Positions 53,901 to 64,000 of a stretch of DNA of 64,000 nucleotides are shown one piece after another (position 1 is the stretch's first letter; every line of letters begins with the position of its first letter). Both the position numbers and the translations under genes were made by a program. The notes below the pieces were generated by a model, which saw only the letters and a program-made list of their open reading frames with translations, was not told the origin of the DNA and made no database searches. Location of the stretch: positions 2,728,001-2,792,000 of the forward strand of contig PQWQ01000006.1 of the NCBI GenBank assembly GCA_002943765.1. The letters are read 5' to 3'. This DNA is from Psoroptes ovis. Taxonomy: Eukaryota > Arthropoda > Arachnida > Sarcoptiformes > Psoroptidae.

Positions 53901-56900
53901 AAATTATAAATATTAAATTATTTATTCATTCATTTTCTATTTTTTGCCGATAATCATTAATGACATTGGACATGTAACGAATGTAAATCGTTGAACGAAG
54001 AAAATTGACTCAAAGTCGATTATATTATCACCATTACAATTTCTATTATCACTATTATTGACTATTTATTACGATCGTTTGTTTTCGCTTTTAAATCAAA
54101 GTATTTTCGTTTCTAACTTTTGTTTTCCATCATAATTTATCATTCACATTTTTTGTTCAAATCATTGTCGAATAATTCCTTGGTAGTACAAGAACGAAAA
54201 AAACAAATTAGTATTGGCTTCAATCATTTATTATCGCTGTTGATTATTTGAAATGAAAATTTTTTGTTTGTAATTATTTATTCATAGCTTTTTTACAAGG
54301 CTTTTATATCATAATCAATTCATTTTGTTCCAAGAAAAAAAATTCAATACGAAAAATACCTTGGTCATCGATTGTTTTTCATAATTATCATTATTATCAT
54401 TACTATTACTGTTATTATTGTTAATTTTAAACACATTTCAAGATATTAATTTTTGAATTTGTTTAATAAATAAATAAAAATGCCCATACTGTGTGTTATT
54501 GATGGATTTGTTGTTATTTATTTTCTATTCAATGAATTGTTATTCATAGAAATTGAAGACAAAAAATGGCCGAATTCCATTGTTACAAGTTATTAAATGC
54601 TCATGATTAGTCATGTTTAGAGGATTGAATCATTTGAAATTTTACTTTTCTAGATTTTCTTTTTGAAAATTTGAATCAAAATTTCGTTTGTGATTCGTCA
54701 TTCAAGAATTAAAATTTAAAATCAGAAAAATAAAAGATTTTACAAATAAATCAAATAATCATCATAACATTACATTACATCGCATTGTTTTCGTGTTTTT
54801 CATTGAAAGAATTTGTTTCACTTCATTTCTTCTCTTTTCTAAAACAATTTATTCAATTTTAAATTAATAAAGGTGTAACACTTTTTTTAATAAAGTGATA
54901 ATAAGCTCAAAAAAATAAATATCAAAACAAATAATGATAAATACACAATTATTGCATTTTATCATTTTAATAAAAATAAATGATGATAATTATAATGATA
55001 ATAATAATTGTCAACAATTCAATGATTCAATTATAACGATATAATATTAAAATAATAAACAAACTAATAATAATAAATAAAAATTATAAGATGATAAATT
55101 ATTTAATCATCTATTATTATTATTATGATCTCATATAGTTTAATGATAATAATCATTTCATAATAATGATAATAATTATGATCATTTATATCGAAACAAT
55201 AAAAACATTCACAATAACATGATAATAATAATTGAAAAATTTCCCACACTTAGTGTGTGGTGTTGTTGTTCCATTGTCATGTCATATAATCATTGCATGA
55301 TGTATCATTTTTGCTTTTCTTCAATAAAAATACTCTGGAATCTAAAAAAAAGTATATCAGTGCAGTTTAGTTTGTTTGAATTCGTTGAAATTTGTTGAAT
55401 ACAACAACATTCGCATGCAACAAGTTGTTCCACATTTTTGTGTATCGAAATTTTTCATTTTTTAAATAGTTCGGCCATCAATGGATGGTGGAAAGCATAA
55501 AAAGTAAAAGAAAAAAATGAAACGAAAAATTTCAAATGAAAATGAAACATTTTGCTTTTTTATAATATCAAATACATGAAAAATACATTTTCCAATTAAC
55601 ATTGGAAAATGGACTAAAAAAATTTTGATTCATTTCAAAATTTTCGATTCAAATAAATTAGTCAACTACAACAACAACAGCAAAACAGTAGTAATATTTT
55701 ATATCATTTTATAAAATAGTTGATTAGTTGTTATACATTATACATTCAATTCAATTCATTTATTCATTTCATTTATCCAACTACTAATACCACTTAACAT
55801 TGACTTTTAATGATGATAAATTGAGCCTATTTGCTTCTTTTATAATTTTTCTACAAAAGGATTTTTCTTAAAAATGAAAATTTTCAAACACAAAAACATG
55901 ATGGAATAAAATTTTTATTTTTTTCAAATTTTATTCGGTGTTTCTATTGCATAATTGTCAATACTAATTGAACGCATGCATTCAAAATTCCTTTGAAAAA
56001 TTGAAAGATTGAATAGAAAATGTAGGGCGATCTTTTTAAAATGAATTCTTCGTTACAAATTTCAATTCAAATCGATCAATCAAAATTTTGATTTACGAAA
56101 TTTTTTTTTCATGTTTTGACTATTTTTACCATATGCAAATGAATTTAAATTTGAAAAAAAGCATTCAATCGAAATATTTGAATTGATTTTTATTTCTATA
56201 TCGCTTTCACAATGATTTACAATTCAAATTTACAATTGTTCAATAACAATTAATAAATTCACAAATGAAATGAAAATCATGACAATCATTTCAATTAAAG
56301 AATGAACAAATCGTAACACGTGCTAAAATGAAAATGAAATGAAAATATCATTCAAAATTGATAAAACTCTAAAAATTAATGGACAATAAGTGCAACTTGT
56401 TCTAAATTTTATGCTTGTTGTTCGTTCATTTGTTAATGTTATGCTTAAATTCATGATATGAAATAGATTTTGACATCAGAAAATATTATTTTTGATATGA
56501 AAATTTCATTTTCCCAAAGTTATCATTGTTGTTGTTGATGAATAATGACGTTTCAATGCATTCATTTCCAAGCAGTTGAAGCAAACATTTGATACTATTT
56601 TTATTTGATCAAATTTTTTTGTTTTGTTTTCTTTGTTCACAAATAAACAATGATAATTCATATAATTCATTCGCTCACATATACATCAAATGTTTTTTTA
56701 CCCACAAAAAAACCAATGAATGTCATAAATATGTTCACATCAGATTCATTTTATTCATATTTCAATTTTTTTGGAAAAATTTTCCATTTTAGATGTGACC
56801 ATTTTTGCAGTATTCTAGTTCTTCGTGAAAAGAAAAAACACATTAATTCATTTGATTCTCATTCAATTTTTTCCAAAGAAAATTACTCTATGATGCTATT

Positions 56901-59900
56901 AATAGTGAATAGTTTTCATATTAATAGAATTTTTGAAAAAAATTCAAGTCATTATGACTTTTTACACATGAAATGATAATTGCGACGATGGCAATAATAA
57001 TAATGATGATGATGATAATGCTTTTGGACAAAAGTAGTTCGAAAAAAACATCAAATCAATGCATTGAAAAAGGTTTAAATCATTTTGATAATCTTCTTCT
57101 TCACGAATTTAATTTCATTTGTTTCGAAATCATTGAAACTTTACCATTCGAAAACATATTTTTCGTATCAATGTCATTCAATTTGATACATTTTTAATAA
57201 TCGGATGTTGTGGTAGAAAAAATTATTCGACAATTTTTTTTCGATTCAGTTCCATCATTCTCAAGGATTTTTTTGACCAATAATTTCGATGATTAACATT
57301 TTTTTCAATCCTTTTATGTCTGTGTTGATCAAGATTTAATTATTTCTATTCGATATCAATTTTTACAGAGAACTCCAAATATCATCTTAATCTGCTCTAA
57401 TAATTTTTATGTCAATCAGATTTGTTGAGCAAAAACTAATGAAATCACATATTTTCAATGAAAAATAAATAATTAATTGATTGATTGTAAATTAATGAAA
57501 ATCATTGATTGAATAACGAAACATTATCAATTCAATTCATATTGAAATAAAAAAATTAATTTTAGATTGAAATTTTATAAGAAACTATGTGAATTATTGC
57601 TTTTGGTTATTTTTAGATTTTTTCGATATTTGAATCAATCAACCATGAATTTATTGTTCAATATTTTTATTTTCTCATAGCTCAATTAAATCAATGTATT
57701 TTCAAGTATTTCGGTGGTTAATCATTTTTCTTTCTTCAGTTTTTAAAATTTGAATTGATTTTCAATTTAAATTTCGAAAATTGTATGAGATAAAAATGAA
57801 ATGAGACGATCTGCTGATCAATCAAGCAATCAATCAAATTTGACAATATTGATTTTTTTTGCCAATATTCATTTGAAAATGATCAATAGATCTTGACTTT
57901 TCAATCTAAAATTGAGAAAATGATTTTTATCATTTTAATTTCAAATTTAAATTCTAGCATTTTGTTTCAAAATTCTATTTTTAGGGATTTTGAAAATAAT
58001 AATAATCAATGATCAATTTGACATGTGATAATAATGATTTTGCTTTTTTCGATCAGAGAAAATTTCAAATAATTTGATTTTTAATTTCAAATTTTATCTT
58101 AATATTCGTGCATTTTTGCCATTTTTAATTAGCATTAAACATGGTGAAAAATTGATAATATTCAACTTCATCTCATGCTGATGATGTGGATGATGATCAT
58201 GATGATCAAATCACCATCATCAATGATTGATGTCTTGATTAGTTTCATTAATTTCTTTTCGACAATTTGAATTCGTTTTTTCGTTCCTTATTTTTTTGAC
58301 AACGAAATTAATGAAAAAAAGCTTAAGAAGAAGACTAAGGAGTAGGAAAATTCTTCAAACTAAAATGGCGGTCAAATTTTTTGTATTTTTCCTCTAAATT
58401 TTTTAAATGATTATCACATCACCAAAAATAAAAACAACGAAAAATAAATGAATAAAAAATAAACAAAACCACCTGTTGATCATCATCATCATGTCTAAAT
58501 ATCTGCTGTTATTTAGTCTGATGACCCATAAAAAAATAAATAAACATTGGATTATGAAGATGATGAACATAAAATTGACGATCATAAAATAGAAATTGTA
58601 TGGAAATGTAGACAATATAACATTCAATTTGAATGTAATGAATGTTGAGGGAAAAATGCCAGAAAATTTTCCGTTGACCAAAACTTTGAAAAACAAAATT
58701 TCGAAATTTTCGAAATTAAATCGATTGGTCATTATTATTACGATAATTCTCATCATTTCTTATTGTTCAGAAAGCAGAAAAGAATTTAATCAATGAACCT
58801 TATGTGAAGACAGATAAAATAGAAAAGACAGGTGTAAAGTTAGCTAGTCTTTGTGTGTGTATGTGTATGAATGCGAGTTCAAACATTTTTCATCTGTCAA
58901 TTTCTTAATATCACACAAAACGATACATTGTCTTGTGTGAATTTTTATATAATCTTCAAAACACATTACATTTCAAAATACATCTAAAATTTTGTTGTTT
59001 ACACTTGTTACATTAAAAATCATCAATTTCTGAATTGAATCACTTTGAATCACCTTTTGTTTTTTTTTTCGTTTCTCCTTATTATTACTCGATTAATAAT
59101 GATGACAATAATCATTGAACCACATCTGAAAATTGGAGGCGGACAAGTCGATTTGTGTGGATTGTGTGTGTGGATATTTTATTTATTCATTTTTTTTCTC
59201 GTTATTCGATTGTTTTATCATCATTTTACACAACAACAACTGCAACAGCATTATCGACATTTAGTGGCTTGTCAATCGAAAAATCGTACGAATTTTTTCC
59301 ATTTTGTTTATATCTACATTTTATTAGGAGTAAAATATTGACGATTACATAAACTTTGAAGAATTATTCAATGTTGAATGTCAAATTGTTAGAAATACAA
59401 ATACAAATATTTCATTATTATTAATGAATTTTCCAATAAATTTGTCATGTAATCAAATGCCAATGCCTATTTGAAAATCGGTACAAATTTATTGGACAAA
59501 CAAACACTATCAATATCATTAATTACAAATCTAACATATATGAAATGGCAGATAAGAAGTGAAAAAAATTGTCATAAATGTTTACATATTGATATGATGC
59601 TAGAAGATGTGGACACATTTAAGGTGTGTAAATATCATAAGAGTTTGTGCGTGTTTGTTTAAGATATGTTTCATTTGTTTGATTCAAGATGTAGTCATTC
59701 AATTCTTTATGGTGATTTTTTTATTATATAATTATCCATGTATCCGATAATACTTTTGTAATATTAATATTTTACATCTGCTTCTGATAATGTCAAATTT
59801 CAAAAATATTTTATTTTACATTTGTTTTGCCATAGCAGATGTTGTGTTTGCAGTCAATTCATTTACGATATTCATTAATTCATTTTTTTCCACAAAATTA

Positions 59901-60001
59901 TCAAATTAATTTTCGGAAATGAATTGATTCACTCAACATTATGATACAATAGATGAATTCGACAATATTTTTCATAATATTTTATACTATTTCATAAATG
60001 A

Positions 60002-60028
60002 CAATGGTCTTCTCAATGGTCTTCTCAA
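60002..60028. repeat. 12-nt tandem duplication
   Basis: CAATGGTCTTCT occurs twice in direct succession (60002-60013, 60014-60025) followed by a third partial CAA. Recent local duplication. Confidence 0.85.
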
Positions 60029-60674
60029 CAAAATGTATCTGTATTCGATTGTTGCACGATTTTTTTTTTTTGTTCATACATTTCATATCTTGAAATCTAA
60101 AATAGGAACAAGTGAATGGGAATAGTTTGAAAAATTTGAAATGAAATGAAATGAATAATTTTTTCTCCCTTTAAAACTTATGGAACATTGTTTTCTTAAT
60201 GTTTGAATTTTTACAAAAATTATTATTATTATTATTATTGAATAAAAAACCATTTTTATCATTCATATATTTATTTATATCATTAATCTAAATTTTCAAA
60301 TAATCAAATTAAAAAAAACAAGAATGAAATGAAATGAAAATCAATTTTGGGCAAAACAACAACAAATGATGATGATTATGTCGACATGACGAATATTTTT
60401 TTTTCTTCGATTTCGACTCACGAAATTTCGATGATGATGATGATGATGATGACATTGGAATATTTGAAACTTGTGCAACTTATGTCGATTGTTGTGGCTT
60501 AGCATAGCAACGTTTCGAGAAAAATTTTTGAAAAAAAATGTTTGCCACAAAATACAATTGAAATTTATTTAATTCATTCAAATAAATGAAAAATGAATGA
60601 GTAAATGATCATGTTTATGATTACCTGAATGAATTATTCACAAATCAAAGAAGAATGTGTGAAACATGAATTGA

Positions 60675-60694
60675 GATTCAATTTAAATTGAATC
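60675..60694. repeat. Perfect 20-nt palindrome
   Basis: GATTCAATTT followed by AAATTGAATC, exactly self-complementary. Flanking bases (A and A) end the symmetry. Confidence 0.9.
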
Positions 60695-63648
60695 ATACAA
60701 AAAAAAAAAAAAACGATAAATGTTTCAAATGTATGAATGGGAATCGAAGAAAAAAACCCACATTTTAAAGTGTTCTTGATTTTTTAAATGAAGAACTTCA
60801 TATAAATCATTTGTATGGCAAAATAAAGATTAATTGATTTTGATGGCGTTTGTTTGGGCGCACTTGATGAAAAATCAAGTGAAAACACGTTCCAAAAATC
60901 ACAAAAACTGTATTTGAACATTTTCATCATTTTCCCTTCATTCATAAATTTAATTTTGAAATAAAATGAAATCAAATGAAAAATTCAATGAATTTTCCAT
61001 TTCAATTCTATTTGATTATTTTGATTCATTGTTTTTGTTTGGAATTTTTCCCGAAACATATCATCATAATCAAATGTTCAAGCAAGCACAATACCAACAC
61101 TACCGGTTGGCAAAATCAGGGAAAACATTGAATTATTTCAATGAACTATGAACAACAACAATGAATATGAATGAATAAACATAATTCATTTTTCATTATA
61201 TTTTGATATATTTTGACACGTATTCATTCCATTATGATTTTTGCTTTTGTTTTTCAACATTCATATTGAAAAACGTAATCTTTCCCTTTTTGATTATTTC
61301 ATTTGTCATTTGGCCATACAATCGAAAATGAAAGTGGATTGAAATGAATGAATGAATGAAATGAAAAACAATAAACAATTAAGAAAAAAGCAACACGGAA
61401 ATTTTTTTTCGTCCATATTCTCTTCAACATATCCGACTATTCTACTTGATTTGATTGTTTCAAAAAAAAAAAATGTCCACATGTTTGAAGCAACAGCACC
61501 AACCACAATCGAAACAAACACAGCCAATGCACAACCAGCTGATACAGGCATTGAGTTGCACAAGTTTGAAACAAAAGGAAAATATTCAAATTTTTTCAAT
61601 GATTTTTGAAAATTGCAAATGATCAAATTTGAAATACACAAATCAAATTTGAATTTTGAGAAAAATTTCAAAGTTTTCTTTAATCAAAGTTATCTAATTA
61701 CAATAATTACGATCGAAATCAGATCAAATCATTCCAATCTTATCATTGATCTCCCTCTTTCTTACACTCAGACTCTGTCTGACGCAAATTATCGATTCAA
61801 ATTACAGGTGTAAATGTTGTTTGATAATTTTTCTTTATAAATCTCGATATTAAATAATAATTTCAAATGATTATCACTGATAATCAATTTCAAGTTATTA
61901 ATACTGTCAAATATAATGAATTTTAATAAATATTTATGCATTATATCTCAGTTCTATGTTTATCCGATAAAAAATAATAATTGACCCAAATTTATACAAA
62001 TAATAATTATATATTAAGTATGTACGAGTGATTTGAAATAAAATAAAAAAGAAAAAATTTGGTTCATTAAAATAATATGAAATGAGAGATAAAACATACG
62101 AAATGATGATGAAAACAAAACAGTGAAAAAATCATTTCGCCTTCAAATGAAGAAAGAAAAATTTTATTTTTTATCAAATATTTTCTTATAATAATAGAAA
62201 TAGTAATAATTCATAATAATAATTCAAAAACCGTGATGATATTCCATATACAAAACAACAACAAAAAATGTTTGATTGAAAATTCATTATTTTATAGCCA
62301 GAATATGAAACGAATAAAGTAAAATAATGAGAAAATGAAAGAAATTTCTCCATCGTTTATCGATAATATTAATCTAATAGTAACCAAAAACAAAAAAGAA
62401 ACCGAAAAAATGAGAAGAAAATTGATTTAATTGAATTTTTTCAATGAAATAAATGAAAACCCGTTTATATAATATTAATGGTAAAGATTTCATTCAATTT
62501 CATTCATTGAATTCCTTTCAAATCCTTTACAAACATTCATTTTTTTTTCAATTGTATTGTTGAATAAAATAAATGAAATGGAAGAAAACTAGTTTTTTTC
62601 CAACTTGTTTATCATTATCATCAACCATTATCATAATCATAACCATCATCATCATTAGTATTTGAATATAACTTGAATTCAATTTCATTTATGATCATAA
62701 AAAATGAAAAAAAATTGAATTCAAACATTTGAAAATTATTTAAATGTTTTTATCATCATTATTGAAAATGATTCAGTTTTCACATTCATTAGACATGTTA
62801 TTTGATTTGGTTTTGTGAAAACCGATGCTCATTCCCATTCGATTGAGTGTACCTCGAAAGCTACTCACATCCAAATACGAAATAAGCAAAAATTATCGAA
62901 ATTAAATCAAATAATTTCAAATCAGAGGCGTCAATTTTAATTAGATTTTTTTCGTCTTCTATCTATCAATTTTCATTTTCACTCAATATTAAAATAATGA
63001 TTGGCTGAATATAAATAACGACTAAGAGTAAAAAATTAGAGCAACCTTGATCCTGTTTTTTGTTTTGTTTATCAATCAGAGTAAATGAAAAAATCAATCA
63101 ATCGATCTACCGTTCATTGCATATACATTGGTTGAAGAAAAAAAAGGCACGCAGGTGGCCCATATTTTTTTTATTAGTTACCTGTCATTCATTTATTTAT
63201 CAATTTATTTATTCATTCATTCATTTAATCCGATTGATTATAGCCGGTGGCTGTGGTTTTTTTCTTTTTAAATAACATTTTGTCTATTGCTGATTATTTG
63301 TCGAAGATAATCGAGGGTTTTCGTCATTTTTTTCTTCATCTCTTCTCTCGTACACTAAAATTGGATGATAACATTGTGACATTGGTCATTAAACGAGAAA
63401 AAATGTTTGAAATTCTCTCATTTTTTCCACTGATGAACGAATTTATCAAAATGTCCTTCGGAATCGAATTAGTCCGATAAAAAATGGAAACAATTTGTTT
63501 CAAAGAAAAAAATAAAAAATATTAACAAATGTCATTCTAAAATAATTATCAAATTTAAATCTACTTAAAATGATGATTTATATCGATTGACATTTATTTA
63601 TAACTATTTGAAAATGTCATTTTAAATTTATTCGATAAAATTCTGTAG

Positions 63649-63711
63649 CTTCACGAATGATGAAGACGATGACGAAGCTCAAATTATCCTGGAACATCGT
63701 TGGTGGTGATG
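63649..63711 (+). other. Speculative 63-nt exon
   Basis: A GC-richer patch preceded by TTCTGTAG and followed by GATG|GTAATG. Read in phase 1 it is open for 21 codons, with phase 1 at both ends, which would be compatible with the donor at 40965. The encoded peptide (for example KLKLSWNIVGGD) has no recognisable domain and the donor is only moderate. Offered as a lead, not an annotation. Confidence 0.12.
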
Positions 63712-64000
63712 GTAATGTTTGTTAATGTTTTTTCCATGTTTATTTATCGTAGAAATTTATCAAGTTTAATTATGTTTCATATCAAATACTACAGATGTTT
63801 TTCTGGGTGAATTCGATCCAATTTTTTTCTTCACTTAATTTCATAATTGATTTATTGATTCGCATAATGGAAAAATCAATTATGAAATGTGTATCAGAAT
63901 AATGATTGATTCTTGTAAAAACAAGAGATGGAAAACAAATAATAGCAATAATTCAATAGGCTAGACATACATACGTTGGAATTATCAATTATTTTGTATC

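Larger units (their letters stand above)
40966..64000 (+). other. Putative giant intron or gene-poor DNA, at least 23 kb
   Basis: Begins at the consensus donor GTAAGT of the exon above. No exon with a recognisable domain is found in the following 23 kb on either strand. It consists of AT-rich DNA with GAT/ATC and ATT repeats, several palindromes (43.0 and 60.7 kb), a miRNA-like hairpin (50.9 kb), and short GC-richer patches near 52.26-52.32, 61.47-61.60, 62.82-62.87 and 63.65-63.71 kb. Whether this is one intron or intergenic space after a missed nearby exon cannot be settled by eye. Confidence 0.5.

Noticed and set aside
59662..59671. AGATATGTTT, the start of miR-190
   Set aside because: Match ends after 10 nt and the flanks do not form a precursor.
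63144..63152. AAGGCACGC, the seed of miR-124
   Set aside because: The rest of the mature sequence differs and the upstream flank lacks the complementary arm.
1..64000. tRNA or rRNA genes, CRISPR arrays, intact transposons, bacterial insertion
   Set aside because: I looked for T-loop (GGTTCGAANCC-like) words, spaced direct repeats and transposase or reverse-transcriptase motifs in all translated ORFs and found none.

Overview
The window is AT-rich animal nuclear DNA. It has spliced genes with GT-AG introns, no bacterial or phage signatures, and proteins rich in Asn, His, Ser and Asp runs. The Hox gene Abdominal-B, the roughly 70-75% AT composition and the many 50-110 nt introns suggest an arthropod with a small genome. 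My best guess is an acariform (astigmatid) mite such as a Dermatophagoides-type species. That placement is inference; no species marker is visible.

Layout. (1) 0.2-7.1 kb, minus strand: a complete three-exon Abdominal-B gene (about 777 aa). Its homeobox exon is separated from the N-terminal exons by a 4.4 kb intron that contains a GC-rich island, a perfect 28-nt palindrome and a T37 tract. (2) 7.1-13.3 kb: no convincing gene. It holds AT-rich hairpins, two GC-richer islands and one weak small ORF, and is plausibly the Abd-B upstream regulatory region. (3) 13.3-20.4 kb: a compact block of four genes unrelated to Hox. They are NAD(P)H-hydrate epimerase (minus), a CHTOP-like mRNA-export adaptor (plus, head-to-head with the epimerase), proteasome subunit alpha-2 (plus) and a DLGAP/GKAP scaffold protein (minus, tail-to-tail with PSMA2). 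Every splice junction I assigned is phase-consistent; epimerase and PSMA2 come out at 288 and 234 aa, the length of the human proteins. (4) 20.4-39.8 kb: a 19 kb stretch with no recognisable gene. (5) 39.8-41.0 kb, plus strand: a 394-codon first coding exon of an unrecognised secreted or membrane protein, ending in a consensus donor. (6) 41-64 kb: no confident exon, so either a very long intron of that gene or more gene desert. It contains a miRNA-precursor-like hairpin at 50.9 kb and several palindromes.

The genes do not form one pathway: a developmental regulator sits beside housekeeping genes (metabolite repair, mRNA export, protein degradation) and a scaffold gene. The least explained items are the orphan exon with its giant putative intron, the 50.9 kb hairpin, the inverted-repeat cluster upstream of the DLGAP gene, the GC islands around Abd-B, and two altered proteins: a CHTOP without its Arg-Gly region and a DLGAP without its PDZ ligand. 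All calls come from reading by eye; no database search or folding program was run.
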